From Verrucomicrobiia bacterium (GTDB taxonomy: Bacteria; Patescibacteriota; Saccharimonadia; Saccharimonadales; Saccharimonadaceae), in NCBI GenBank assembly GCA_035629335.1, contig DASPIB010000007.1, positions 1 to 64,000 on the forward strand: a stretch of 64,000 bases of DNA, given 5' to 3'. Shown here in pieces: positions 17,748-26,305 of this stretch (positions are counted from its first letter, which is position 1; every line of letters begins with the position of its first letter). Below the pieces are notes generated by a model. That model worked only from the letters and a program-made list of their open reading frames with translations, was not told where the DNA came from and searched no databases. The position numbers and the translations under genes were made by a program.

Positions 17748-18842
17748 TTAGCTCTTCATGGGCATAATAATGTGCTGGTAGTCGGGGTCGTCCGAAATGG
17801 CCGTTAACACGCAAGGTGCCAGCTTGCCGCCAAAAGCAAAGCGCACATCAGCGCTATCGATGCAGTTTAAGGCTTCGAGCAGATAACGTGAATTAAGGGT
17901 GACTTCGCCGTCGCCAACCACCTTACCAGCGGCTTCTGAAGTGTTCTCGCCCAGCTGCGAGGCGATAGAGTGCATCGACAGGGCCTGTTTGGTGCTATCG
18001 GTTTTTACCACCACGCTGCCGCCGCTTTCGCGGGCAAACAGGCTGGCGATTTTAGTAATTCGGGTGAAATCGGCTTTTTCGAGTTCTACGGTGTGCTCAG
18101 TGGTTTTCGGAATCAATTGGCGGTAATCAAGGAAGGTGCCGTCAATCAGCCGGCTGGTCACCTCGACTTCATTCATCCGGAACCGCACCTGGGTATCATC
18201 GAAGAGCAACGACACGCTGGCGCTACTTTCTGGCGCCACCCGCAGGACATCTTGCAGGGTGCTGGCCGGAATAATTGCCGCCAGTTCGCCAGCTACCGGT
18301 TGAATCCGGCGCTCGGCCAGCCGATAGCCATCGCTGGCCACAAAATACAGCTGCCCTTCGTAAGTATGGGCGTAGACACCGGTAAGAATCGGCCGGGTGG
18401 CATCCCCGGAAGCCGCTAGTACCGTTTGGGTAACGGCGCGCTTAAAGGTTTCGAGGGGAATGTCAAAACTAATCGCTTCAGAAATGGTGGGAAGCTCGGG
18501 AAATTCATCCGCTTCCATGCCGTGGATCATCGAGCTATAGCGACCTGCGGTTATTTTTAGGTGCGCGCCGTCAGCAACAAGTTCCACATTGCCCTTTGGT
18601 AGGTTACTAATAAATTCAGTCATCAAGCGAGCCGGTACAGTGACGGCACCGTTTTGTTCAATTTTGGCACCAATATGCTCAGTAATGGCGATTTCTAAAT
18701 TGGTGGCCGCTACCACTAAGCGGTTGCTGTCGGTGCGCAGCAAAATGTTATTCAAAATTGGTAAGGGCGTTTTGCCACTGGCAACCCGCCCCACGGCAGT
18801 GAGTGCTTTAGTAAGATTTTCCTGGGTGACGGTCAGTTTCAT
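17748..18842 (-). CDS. dnaN: DNA polymerase III sliding clamp (beta subunit)
   Basis: 364 residues, normal length. Starts MKLTVTQENLTKALTAVGRV and ends with the conserved C-terminal HIIMPMKS. Internal marks include the PILNNILLRTD and SDGYRLAERR segments typical of the clamp. It forms the ring that tethers the replicative polymerase. Lies between dnaA (288 bases upstream) and recF (1 base downstream), the classical order. Confidence 0.97.
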   Translation of the reverse strand: MKLTVTQENLTKALTAVGRVASGKTPLPILNNILLRTDSNRLVVAATNLEIAITEHIGAKIEQNGAVTVPARLMTEFISNLPKGNVELVADGAHLKITAGRYSSMIHGMEADEFPELPTISEAISFDIPLETFKRAVTQTVLAASGDATRPILTGVYAHTYEGQLYFVASDGYRLAERRIQPVAGELAAIIPASTLQDVLRVAPESSASVSLLFDDTQVRFRMNEVEVTSRLIDGTFLDYRQLIPKTTEHTVELEKADFTRITKIASLFARESGGSVVVKTDSTKQALSMHSIASQLGENTSEAAGKVVGDGEVTLNSRYLLEALNCIDSADVRFAFGGKLAPCVLTAISDDPDYQHIIMPMKS

Positions 18843-19130
18843 GATGGGTCATTAGCCTTCTTCTATTATTGTATTACTAATTTATATAAATACGTAGTAG
18901 TCATAGTAGGGAGTGTGGAAAGTGCGGAAAAAGGGGCGGAAAACAGGGTGAAACGGGTATTTTTGGTTGTGTATAGAGCTGTGGGTGGGAGCGGGGTATA
19001 GGTTGTGGAGTAATGGCTGAAATGAGGAAAACCGGCAGTTTGGCGAGGGTGGTGTACTTGGCTCTGGAAAAGCTGTGCAAGCTCGCCCACAGGCTTTTCC
19101 GCTGGCCTTTTCACAAGTTGTTCACAGGTT
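18843..19130. other. dnaA-dnaN intergenic region with degenerate DnaA boxes
   Basis: 288 bases. On the plus strand it has TGTGGAAAG (18914-18922), TGTGTATAG (18968-18976) and TGTGGAGTA (19004-19012), each one or two mismatches from the reversed DnaA box TGTGGATAA. The dnaN-proximal end is AT-rich (18860-18892) and may hold the dnaN promoter. Together with the box cluster on the other side of dnaA this may be the second half of a bipartite origin or a DnaA-controlled promoter. Confidence 0.45.
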
Positions 19131-20477
19131 TTAAACATACAATTTCTCACGGATATCGGCCACCTGCTCACGAATGAGGTAGTCGAGCTTGATGGCTTTT
19201 TCAATTTTTTCTACCGAATGAATCGCGGTGGTGTGATCTTTGCGGCCAAGCTCGACGGCAATTTTAGGAAAGCTTAAATGTAGCTCGCTACGAAGCAAAT
19301 ACATGGCAATTTGGCGCGGTACCACAATGTGTTTGTCGCGCTTAGGGCTCATGATATCGCGCGGTTCCACCTGGAAGTGCTTGGCGGTGCGCTCGATGAT
19401 CTGCTTGGCAGTCAGGTGGTGTGGCCGGGTTTGGCGGACGTCACCGAGCAAACCTTCAGCGGTTTGAAGGTCAGGAGTAATGCCGCGCATTTCACAAAAG
19501 GCCAGCAGCTGGTTGAGGGCGCCTTCGAGCTCGCGGATGTTGGTTTTGATGTTGCTGGCTAAGTATTCCACTGTTTCGCGCGGCAACTCCATATTGGCCA
19601 TTGAGGCTTTAGTTTCCAGAATAGCGCAGCGGGTTTCGAAGTCGGGCATCTGGATATCAATCGACATGCCCCATTCAAAGCGGCTGCGGAGTCGTTCGGT
19701 AAGGGTCGGGATGCTTTTTGGCGGCTTATCCGAACTAATAATGATCTGCTTGTTCGCTTGGTGCAGGGCGTTAAAGGTGTGGAAGAATTCTTCCTGGGTT
19801 TTTTCCTTGCGGGCGATGAACTGGATATCGTCGATAATTAGCACGTCAATATTGCGGTAGCGATCAGAAAAACCCTTCTTTTTAAAGCGAATGTACTCAA
19901 GGAATTCATTGACGAAGGTTTCGGTGCTGACGTACAAAATTCGGGCGCCAGGGTCGCGGCGGGCGATTTCGTTGCCAACCGCTTGAATTAGGTGGGTTTT
20001 ACCAAGGCCGACGCCGCCATAAATAAAAATCGGGTTGTATTTTTCGCCCGGGTGCTTGGCGACCGCTTGGCAGGCAGTATACGCAAGGTCGTTGCTTGAG
20101 CCAACAATATACGAATCAAAAGTGTAGCGTGGATTAAGCCCATTGCCGGCGTTGGGGGCGGCTGGACGTGCTGGAGCGGTAGCAGCGATGCTTTGGACTT
20201 TTTCAGTGGCTACAGTTTGGAGCGACTTCTTTTTTTGGGTTTGGATTTCGTAGCTAATTGACCGGGCTTCAATATTGTTTTTTTGCAGGATTTCACTGAT
20301 AAGATCGTTAAATTTCACTTCAAATTGTCGTTTGGCAAAAATATTTGGGACGCCAATCACAATCTCGCCATCTTCGGTATGTTCAATCAGCTCCGTGTTT
20401 TTAAACCAGGTCACAAAAGTGCCCCGTGATACGGAGAGTTCAATTTCGCCTAATACTGTCTGCCATAAGGAATGCAT
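19131..20477 (-). CDS. dnaA: Chromosomal replication initiator DnaA
   Basis: 448 residues. Domain I (LWQTVLGEIELSVSRGTF), a short linker, the AAA+ domain with Walker A GGVGLGKTHLIQAVG and Walker B DVLIIDDIQFI, and domain IV with the DnaA-box recognition helix containing GRKDHTTAIHSVEKI. Binds DnaA boxes and melts oriC. It faces away from rpmH, with the box cluster at 20541-20653 between them. CTCCTT/AAGGAG near 20513-20518 is rather far from the ATG; the start fits domain I. Confidence 0.97.
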   Translation of the reverse strand: MHSLWQTVLGEIELSVSRGTFVTWFKNTELIEHTEDGEIVIGVPNIFAKRQFEVKFNDLISEILQKNNIEARSISYEIQTQKKKSLQTVATEKVQSIAATAPARPAAPNAGNGLNPRYTFDSYIVGSSNDLAYTACQAVAKHPGEKYNPIFIYGGVGLGKTHLIQAVGNEIARRDPGARILYVSTETFVNEFLEYIRFKKKGFSDRYRNIDVLIIDDIQFIARKEKTQEEFFHTFNALHQANKQIIISSDKPPKSIPTLTERLRSRFEWGMSIDIQMPDFETRCAILETKASMANMELPRETVEYLASNIKTNIRELEGALNQLLAFCEMRGITPDLQTAEGLLGDVRQTRPHHLTAKQIIERTAKHFQVEPRDIMSPKRDKHIVVPRQIAMYLLRSELHLSFPKIAVELGRKDHTTAIHSVEKIEKAIKLDYLIREQVADIREKLYV

Positions 20478-20540
20478 ACCCCGATTTCTACCCTCGTCAA
20501 TAACTAACTGTTCTCCTTAAAATTGTACGCAACTCAAAAG

Positions 20541-20653
20541 TTTTCCACAACCTGCAACATGATGTAGAAAAGATCATAAAAGACGGGGGAGTTATACACA
20601 TTTTTGTGCTACCCCTGTTAATCTGTGGATAACCCCTTGCATTATGTGGAAAA
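20541..20653. other. oriC: oriC: DnaA-box cluster between dnaA and rpmH
   Basis: Four 9-mers in 113 bases: TTTTCCACA (20541-20549), TTATACACA (20592-20600), a perfect reversed box TGTGGATAA (20624-20632), and TGTGGAAAA (20645-20653), two in each orientation. The position between divergent dnaA and rpmH is the usual bacterial origin location. Flanking sequence is AT-rich. The boxes overlap the likely rpmH promoter (TTGCAT near 20637, AATACT near 20660), which would couple transcription to DnaA binding. Confidence 0.85.
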
Positions 20654-20736
20654 GTCTGCAATACTAATGCATGAATCTAAAGTTAATTCAAGTTTGACTT
20701 GCCAAAACACCGACAGGTCAGTAAGCTAGGAAAGAT

Positions 20737-20874
20737 ATGCCAAAAAGAACTCACCAACCACACTCGCGCCGACGCGCACGTGTTCACGGCTTCCGTGCAC
20801 GTATGGCAACTAAAGCTGGTCGCATGGTACTGAAAGCCCGCCGGCTGAAGAATCGCCTAAAGATCAGCATCTAA
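20737..20874 (+). CDS. rpmH: 50S ribosomal protein L34
   Basis: 45 codons encoding a very basic protein starting [20 protein letters not shown], followed by [19 protein letters not shown]: the L34 signature with the RxRxHGFxxRM core. A structural protein of the large ribosomal subunit. AGGAAAG lies just before the ATG. It is followed by a strong terminator, so rnpA is at least partly separate. Confidence 0.97.
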   Translation: MPKRTHQPHSRRRARVHGFRARMATKAGRMVLKARRLKNRLKISI

Positions 20875-20885
20875 GATAGCAAATC

Positions 20886-20906
20886 ACCGCCCGATGGCGG
20901 TTTTTT
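20886..20906 (+). terminator. Terminator of rpmH
   Basis: 6-bp GC-rich stem (ACCGCC, 20886-20891; GGCGGT, 20896-20901) with a CCGAT-type tetraloop region, followed by TTTTT. Located 12 bases after the rpmH stop. Confidence 0.85.
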
Positions 20907-21088
20907 GTTGCAGCTATTCTACCATTGTCGCACGTGGCTTAGGGCTTCTCTCTTTTGATGGGTTGTTGATTTTTGCAGTAAGGCAGGCCAGCGTGTTCTA
21001 GGCGGCATTTTGTGTCGCCTTGAGATGCGTAGCCATACGCTTCATGGTAGGCAATTATTCGACTTTATGCCATCATTAGAAGTGATTT

Positions 21089-21433
21089 ATGTTATCCCAA
21101 CCTTACCGATTCCACGGCCACGGCAGCTTACGATATGTATATAAACACGGCAAAACCGAGCGCAACCGGACGCTGACTTTAAAATATTCAAAAAATCCGC
21201 ACCGCAAACGACCGCGGGTGGCGGTAATTATTGGCAAGAAGGTTATAAAATCGGCGGTCAAGCGCAATCGGGTGCGGCGACGGATCTATGAAGTTATTCG
21301 CTTGGAACTGCCGCGCATTAAGGAGCCATACGATATCGCCCTAACGGTGTATTCGCCAGAGGCGCTGGTTATGCCCGCGCCAGAATTAAAAGTCCAGGTG
21401 GTATCGCTTTTGGAACAGGCGGGTATTGTGTAG
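21089..21433 (+). CDS. rnpA: Ribonuclease P protein component
   Basis: 114 residues. Starts MLSQPYRFHGHGSLRYVYKH and carries the RNR motif KSAVKRNRVRRRIYEVIR. It binds RNase P RNA and precursor tRNA 5' leaders. Normally coupled with rpmH, but here a terminator and a 214-base gap stand between them. No clear Shine-Dalgarno before the ATG. Confidence 0.93.
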   Translation: MLSQPYRFHGHGSLRYVYKHGKTERNRTLTLKYSKNPHRKRPRVAVIIGKKVIKSAVKRNRVRRRIYEVIRLELPRIKEPYDIALTVYSPEALVMPAPELKVQVVSLLEQAGIV

Positions 21434-21534
21434 TTATTAAGAGTTTATTTCTAGGACACTATTCCTACTTGCCAATAAGTACTGTAGATAAATTTGATAG
21501 AGGGTACGTCTGACAAATAGTCAAAACGAAAAGT

Positions 21535-21578
21535 GCCCTGTGACACGAGCGTCAGGTAGACGACTCGTGCCACAGGGC
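21535..21578 (-). terminator. Terminator of the GC-rich inserted gene
   Basis: 15-base arms (21535-21549 and 21564-21578, one mismatch) around a 14-base loop; on the minus strand followed by ACTTTTCGTTTT. Lies 8 bases beyond the stop of the 21587-22465 gene. Confidence 0.75.
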
Positions 21579-21586
21579 GGAGTGGA

Positions 21587-22465
21587 TCAGGAGACGGTGG
21601 CGAGCTGGGGCTTGGCGGCTTGCGCAGCGCGCTGACGCCTCCTCTCATCCCGGATGAACTGCCGGGCCTGGCTCGTTACCGTTTCGCTGTACCACTGGTT
21701 GTTGCGGGGCAGCGCCGGGATGATCAGCCTGGCCTCGAGTACTGCCACCGTCACGAACTTTCGGATGTGGCTAGTGAAGTCCTCAGACAGCCGAGCTTCC
21801 AGCTCGGTGACCTCCTCTTCGTTTCCGAAGAGGTAGTGCTCGATCAGGGCGTTGCCGTCTTCGATGACAGCCTGTTCGTACTTCGGCCAGGACTGACCCG
21901 TGGGGTCGGTCTCGGCCCGCGTGCTTGCCCATGCCTCGGCGAGCTCGGTGGCCCGGTCACAGACCGGGCGGAGCGCGGCTTCCTTCTTTTCAGCCTCGCG
22001 TCGCTTGGCTGCTTCGAGGGCTGCCGCCTTCTGCTTCTCGAACCGCAGCCTGCCCATCTTGTGGGCCAGCTGCTTTGCTTCCTGGAACCAGTCCATCTTG
22101 AACGCCGCGATGCGGGTCCCGTAGTGGTCAGGCTGCAGGCGCGCCCAAGCGAAGGCCATCCGGAGGTGCAGCAGGTGCTCCTCGTCGAAGCGCCGTTCGA
22201 CCTGCTCGATCAGGCTGATGTCCCAGATGTTGCAGTAGGCGTCGAGCAGTGCCTTGACGTCCTCGATGTCGAGTCCGGGGAAAATGTCCAGGCATTCCAG
22301 TGCCGTGTCAAAGACAGCGTTGCGCTTGTCCTGTTCGATGTCACGCACCAGATTTCCGGTGCTGAAGCGACCAGCCTTGCGCCTCTTCTTGCTCTTCGCG
22401 GTTTCACGATCGTTGGCGTGCTCTTCCGCCGACTTCGGCTCGGTGCTGCCGCCCTTGGTGGCCAT
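21587..22465 (-). CDS. GC-rich orphan protein inserted between rnpA and yidC
   Basis: 292 residues from the second of two adjacent ATGs, placed 6 bases after GAGGAG. Family not recognised. Charged and almost wholly helical: a Lys/Arg/Glu-rich N-terminus (KSKKRRKAGRFS), and a coiled-coil-like stretch near residues 155-180 (EAAKRREAEKKEAA). No signal peptide or membrane helix. Third codon positions are mostly G or C, clearly richer than flanking rnpA and yidC, and it is transcribed against them. It has a near-perfect sigma70 promoter and its own terminator. A recently acquired unit is likely. Confidence 0.7.
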   Translation of the reverse strand: MATKGGSTEPKSAEEHANDRETAKSKKRRKAGRFSTGNLVRDIEQDKRNAVFDTALECLDIFPGLDIEDVKALLDAYCNIWDISLIEQVERRFDEEHLLHLRMAFAWARLQPDHYGTRIAAFKMDWFQEAKQLAHKMGRLRFEKQKAAALEAAKRREAEKKEAALRPVCDRATELAEAWASTRAETDPTGQSWPKYEQAVIEDGNALIEHYLFGNEEEVTELEARLSEDFTSHIRKFVTVAVLEARLIIPALPRNNQWYSETVTSQARQFIRDERRRQRAAQAAKPQLATVS

Positions 22466-22545
22466 CATTGACTCCTCGTTGTCTCGATCCGAAATGAACA
22501 AACCCATAGGGTAGCGGCACGCTAATCCTAGGGGTACTGACAGGC

Positions 22546-22574
22546 ATAATAACACGTATGGTCCGATATGTCAA
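22546..22574 (-). promoter_or_regulatory. Near-consensus sigma70 promoter of the GC-rich gene
   Basis: On the minus strand TTGACA (22569-22574), a 17-base spacer and TATTAT (22546-22551), about 80 bases before the start codon. One of the best promoters in the window. Confidence 0.8.
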
Positions 22575-22664
22575 CTATAAATTGTTGGCACTAATCCTCT
22601 CGCTCTGACGCTCAAAATCTGCTATGCTGTAGGGAAGTATAAGGAGTAAACACTAAAGTTTATT

Positions 22665-23630
22665 ATGAGTATTTTCGACACGCTTATTGTGCAGCCGATT
22701 TTCAATGTGCTGCTGACGATTTATAGCATTACACCAGGTAACGATCTTGGCATTGCCTTAATTATCTTTACGGTGCTGGTGCGCTTGGTGATGTGGCCGC
22801 TGATTAAAAAGCAACTGCACCAAACCAAGTTGATGCGCCAAGTACAGCCCGAAACGAAGAAGATCAAGCAAAAAGCCAAAGGCAACCGGGCGCTTGAAGC
22901 TCAGATGATGATGGAGCTGTATAAAGAGCGGGGCATTAAGCCCTTCAGTTCAATTGGCCTATTAATTGTCCAGTTACCAATCTTTTTTGCACTGTTTCGG
23001 GTGATTCAGATTATTACGGTTGAGCGCCAGCAGATTGCCACCTATGCCTACGATTTCGTTGAAAAACTTGGCCCAATTGGGGCGATTATCGCTCATCCTG
23101 AAAAATTGAATGAAACATTGCTTGGGTTTATCGACCTCACTAAACACGCCATTGGTAATAACGCGGTGTACGTACCGCTGGTAATTTTAGCGGTGGTAGC
23201 AGCGGTTTTGCAGTTTATCCAATCGAAGCAGTTGCTGCCGCAGCAGAGCTCGAAGAAGAAATTGCGTGAAATTCTTAAAGACTCCGCTGCCGGCAAAGAC
23301 GTCGATCAGTCGGAAGTAACGGCAATTATGAGTGGTCGGATGATTATGGTGCTGCCGATTCTGTTGTTCTTTGTGGCCCTCTACCTGCCGGGTGCGCTGG
23401 TGCTATACTATGCCGCCACCAGCTTTGTGGCAATTATTCAGCAGCATATGGTGCTTTCAAAGGATGTTACCGAAATGGAAGCTATTGCCGATAGCGCAGA
23501 AAACACACCAAAGAAGGCGGTCGCCAAAAAAGCCACGCCGGCAAAAACCCGGGAAGCCAACGCCACTGAGGCGACTGTTGTAGCAAAGAGTAAGAAGAAG
23601 ACCACCGCAAAATCACGTAAACGGAGGTAG
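22665..23630 (+). CDS. yidC: Membrane protein insertase YidC/Oxa1
   Basis: 321 residues. Short Gram-positive-type YidC with no large periplasmic domain. Several helices, including TVLVRLVMWPLIKKQLHQTK, which carries the conserved hydrophilic-groove Arg, and a basic C-terminal tail (KKKTTAKSRKRR) that binds ribosomes. It inserts membrane proteins with or without SecYEG. The stop lies 1 base before the jag ATG. In most bacteria it follows rnpA directly; here the inserted GC-rich gene separates them. Confidence 0.93.
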   Translation: MSIFDTLIVQPIFNVLLTIYSITPGNDLGIALIIFTVLVRLVMWPLIKKQLHQTKLMRQVQPETKKIKQKAKGNRALEAQMMMELYKERGIKPFSSIGLLIVQLPIFFALFRVIQIITVERQQIATYAYDFVEKLGPIGAIIAHPEKLNETLLGFIDLTKHAIGNNAVYVPLVILAVVAAVLQFIQSKQLLPQQSSKKKLREILKDSAAGKDVDQSEVTAIMSGRMIMVLPILLFFVALYLPGALVLYYAATSFVAIIQQHMVLSKDVTEMEAIADSAENTPKKAVAKKATPAKTREANATEATVVAKSKKKTTAKSRKRR

Positions 23631-23631
23631 T

Positions 23632-24096
23632 ATGGACACTGAAGCGTCAGTAGTATTTGCCAAGAAGTATTTAGAAGATATTTTATCGTTTTTTGGGCTA
23701 AATGTTGATGTGACGGCAACGCACGACGATGAGGTCATTGAATTAAGCGTCCCCTCGAGCCATCTTAACGGCTTCCTGATTGGCCAGCGCGGCGAAACCT
23801 TGCGCAGTATGCAGCTGCTGGTTTCGACAACGCTGCGTAACAAAGAGGCGGCCTTGCATCGGGTGAATATCGATGTTGCACAATATAAGCGTCAACGCGC
23901 CGATCGTCTGGCTCAGCGAGTAGAAGACTGGGTAAAAACCGTGCGCGATTCAAAACAGCCGCTCCCGTTAGCGCCAATGAACGCCGCCGATCGCCGGGTG
24001 GTGCATCACGCGGTTAGTGAGTATGGTGATGTCTCAACCCGTTCCGAAGGCGAAGGCCGCGACCGGCATATTGTTATTTTTATCAAAGAAGATTAG
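23632..24096 (+). CDS. jag: KH-R3H RNA-binding protein Jag/KhpB
   Basis: 154 residues. A KH domain (about 40-80, with FLIGQRGETLRSMQLLVS, a G-x-x-G loop variant) and an R3H domain (about 85-150, MNAADRRVVHHAVSEYG). The N-terminal Jag domain found in Firmicutes KhpB is absent. KhpB binds many RNAs with KhpA and affects cell elongation. GGAGG lies before the ATG, which starts 1 base after yidC. Confidence 0.93.
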   Translation: MDTEASVVFAKKYLEDILSFFGLNVDVTATHDDEVIELSVPSSHLNGFLIGQRGETLRSMQLLVSTTLRNKEAALHRVNIDVAQYKRQRADRLAQRVEDWVKTVRDSKQPLPLAPMNAADRRVVHHAVSEYGDVSTRSEGEGRDRHIVIFIKED

Positions 24097-24100
24097 TTTC

Positions 24101-25195
24101 TTATTTATCGGTGAGGGCGCGCAGATAGACCTGATGCGTCTCTTGGGCCATCTTGTGCCAGGAATATTTCTGTACCTGCTGTTTTCCGGCGGCAATTAGT
24201 GCCTGGCGCAGTTCGGGCTGATCGATAATTTCGGCAATTTTTTGGGCCATATCATGGCTGCTGTGCGGGTTAAAGTAGTGCGCGGCTGAGCCATAGACTT
24301 CGGGTAAGCAGGTGGCGTTACTGCTGGCCACCGGCGCGCCAAAAGCCATAGCTTCGAGCCCAGGCAGGCCAAAGCCTTCCATAAACGAGGGGAAAACATA
24401 GGTGGTGCAATGGCCATATAACCAAGCAAGCTCCTCATTACTGACAAAGCCGGTAAAATGCACGCCCTGAAAGTTATGCTGTTCGACCCAAGCCTTGTTG
24501 CGGCGGGCAGCTTCGTTTAGTGCCCCCACAATTACCAGGCCGAGCTCTGGCTTTTGTGTCCGCAGCACCTGGTGCGCCTGAATTAACCCGCGAACGTTTT
24601 TATAGTCGCTTTGCTGGCCAACATACAGTAAAAATTGCTTGAAGGGGAGATCAATGGCAGTTTTTTTGGTGGTGGCGATGTCGCTGGCTTCATAGGTGAC
24701 GGTAATTTTGCTGGCTGGAATTTTGGCGAAGCTTTGGTAGTCCTGCTTGGTGTACTGTGTTGGCACCAGAATGTGCCTTGAGGTGCGGCCTATCACAAAA
24801 AATACCACCCGCCCCACCAGTTGTTTTAGGTGGAACACCAGCCAGTTTTTATCTGAATTATATGTCCGGAGCAAAATTAAGTCGTGCACCGTGGTGACAT
24901 GGCGCCGAAAGTAAAACAGCGGTTGCTGCGGCATGCAAAAATGGATTAGATCGGCCTTGAGCTGGTAGAGGAGCTTGGCAAAACCGATTTGTTCGCCCAA
25001 GCTATAGTTTTTGAAGTTAGCAATTTGTACTTCAAAATTTGGCGCTTTTGGCTGCCAATAGTCTTTATCTTTTTCGGGTACCAAAATAATGTAGTGATTT
25101 TCAGTGTCGATAGCTTGTAAGTGTTCGACCAAGCGTTCAACGTAGCGGCCGGTGGTAGAGTTTATGATCCGGGCGTCGATGACAATTCGTTTCAC
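24101..25195 (-). CDS. Glycosyltransferase family 4
   Basis: 364 residues of GT-B fold. N-terminal MKRIVIDARIINSTTGRYVE, and in the C-terminal half the donor-site motif FPSFMEGFGLPGLEAMAFGAP with E-x7-E spacing, followed by NATCLPEVYG. Transfers a sugar, probably mannose, to a growing lipid-linked glycan in the cytoplasm. Overlaps the GT2 gene start by 4 bases (ATGA), so they are co-translated. The acceptor is unknown. Confidence 0.88.
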   Translation of the reverse strand: MKRIVIDARIINSTTGRYVERLVEHLQAIDTENHYIILVPEKDKDYWQPKAPNFEVQIANFKNYSLGEQIGFAKLLYQLKADLIHFCMPQQPLFYFRRHVTTVHDLILLRTYNSDKNWLVFHLKQLVGRVVFFVIGRTSRHILVPTQYTKQDYQSFAKIPASKITVTYEASDIATTKKTAIDLPFKQFLLYVGQQSDYKNVRGLIQAHQVLRTQKPELGLVIVGALNEAARRNKAWVEQHNFQGVHFTGFVSNEELAWLYGHCTTYVFPSFMEGFGLPGLEAMAFGAPVASSNATCLPEVYGSAAHYFNPHSSHDMAQKIAEIIDQPELRQALIAAGKQQVQKYSWHKMAQETHQVYLRALTDK

Positions 25196-26214
25196 GCTCT
25201 ACCTCGCAGTTTCCACCATTTAGCGCGCAGCGCCAGTAGCTTCTTTTGGTCGGGCGGTAAGTCGTGAAGCAGTAGTGAATCGATATAGTCAAGGCTAACA
25301 GTGCGGGAGGCTTGAATCTGGCGCCGCTCGCGGAGTTTTTTAGGAAGTAAAGTCAGGAATTTACCAATTCCCTTAAGGGCAGCTAGGCCTTTACCACGCT
25401 TGATGGCACTGGCAAAAAAAGCGGCGTAAGCCAGTAAAAACCGCGGCCAAATGGTGCGGCCGAGACCTTTGGGGATGTTCCTCACAGCCACAATCGGGAA
25501 GTTCTTAAAAGCCTGATAAACCGTAAAATCTTTTAATTTAGCGCTAGTGGTGCCCTGCTCGTGGTAGACTATGGCCTCAGGCACATAGGCAACTTTCCAG
25601 CCAGCTAGCTGAGCGCGGAAGCTGATATCGATATCTTCGTAGTAGGCAAAAATATCTTCATCAAACAGGCCAATCTTTTCTAGCATGGCAATCCGGTAGA
25701 TGCTGGCGCCGCCTGAAGCGCCAAAAATCTCGGTTGAGTGATCGTATTTGGTGCTGGTTGGCTCGTCGCGGCCGCGCGGGTACGGTAAGCCCCAAATCGA
25801 ATACTGATCGCCAGTGCTATCAAAAGTTTTGCCGTCGGCGTGGAGTAGTTTGCAGGCCGCCATGCCGTAAGCCGGGTGGTCATCTAGAAAGGCTACTAAA
25901 TGCTTCAGCCAGTCTTTATCGGCGACGGCGTCGTTATTAAATAGGGCAGCATAAGTGGCTTTATGTTTAATGGCGTAAGCGAGCCCGGCGTTCACGCCAC
26001 CGGTAAAGCCATAGTTTTTATCGTTATAGATAGCTTTAATTCGCTTATCTTTTTGTGCGAATTCCTTAATAATTTGCGGCGAATCGTCGCTGGAGGCGTT
26101 ATCTACAATTACCAAAGTAAAGTCGGTCAAGCTTTGACTCAAGATTGATTCAATGGCACTCGGCAGCTCAGCAGCACCGTTCCAGCTGGGGATAACAACG
26201 ACGACTCTATTCAT
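25192..26214 (-). CDS. Glycosyltransferase family 2, rhamnosyltransferase-like
   Basis: 340 residues of GT-A fold. Starts MNRVVVVIPSWNGAAELPSA, with VDNASSDDS and the metal-binding FNNDAVADKDWL segment (NDD-like in place of DxD) and the FDEDIFAYYEDIDISFRAQL motif typical of rhamnosyl/galactofuranosyl-type GT2 enzymes. No membrane helices. With the rml genes at 37.7-41 kb a rhamnosyltransferase role is plausible, but the donor is not proved by sequence. Confidence 0.85.
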   Translation of the reverse strand: MNRVVVVIPSWNGAAELPSAIESILSQSLTDFTLVIVDNASSDDSPQIIKEFAQKDKRIKAIYNDKNYGFTGGVNAGLAYAIKHKATYAALFNNDAVADKDWLKHLVAFLDDHPAYGMAACKLLHADGKTFDSTGDQYSIWGLPYPRGRDEPTSTKYDHSTEIFGASGGASIYRIAMLEKIGLFDEDIFAYYEDIDISFRAQLAGWKVAYVPEAIVYHEQGTTSAKLKDFTVYQAFKNFPIVAVRNIPKGLGRTIWPRFLLAYAAFFASAIKRGKGLAALKGIGKFLTLLPKKLRERRQIQASRTVSLDYIDSLLLHDLPPDQKKLLALRAKWWKLRGRA

Positions 26215-26305
26215 ACAGTTACGTCTATCTTATACCTAATTGCTGCAGATGAGAAGCCGGGGTCTTTTGTGTAGCTTATGATACGTCAGCGAACAAGTTA
26301 CATGA

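Noticed and set aside
21620-22471. 283-codon frame on the plus strand opposite the GC-rich gene
   Set aside because: Shadow frame produced by high GC content; composition is Arg/Leu/Val-rich and lacks a ribosome site, while the minus frame has promoter, Shine-Dalgarno and terminator.
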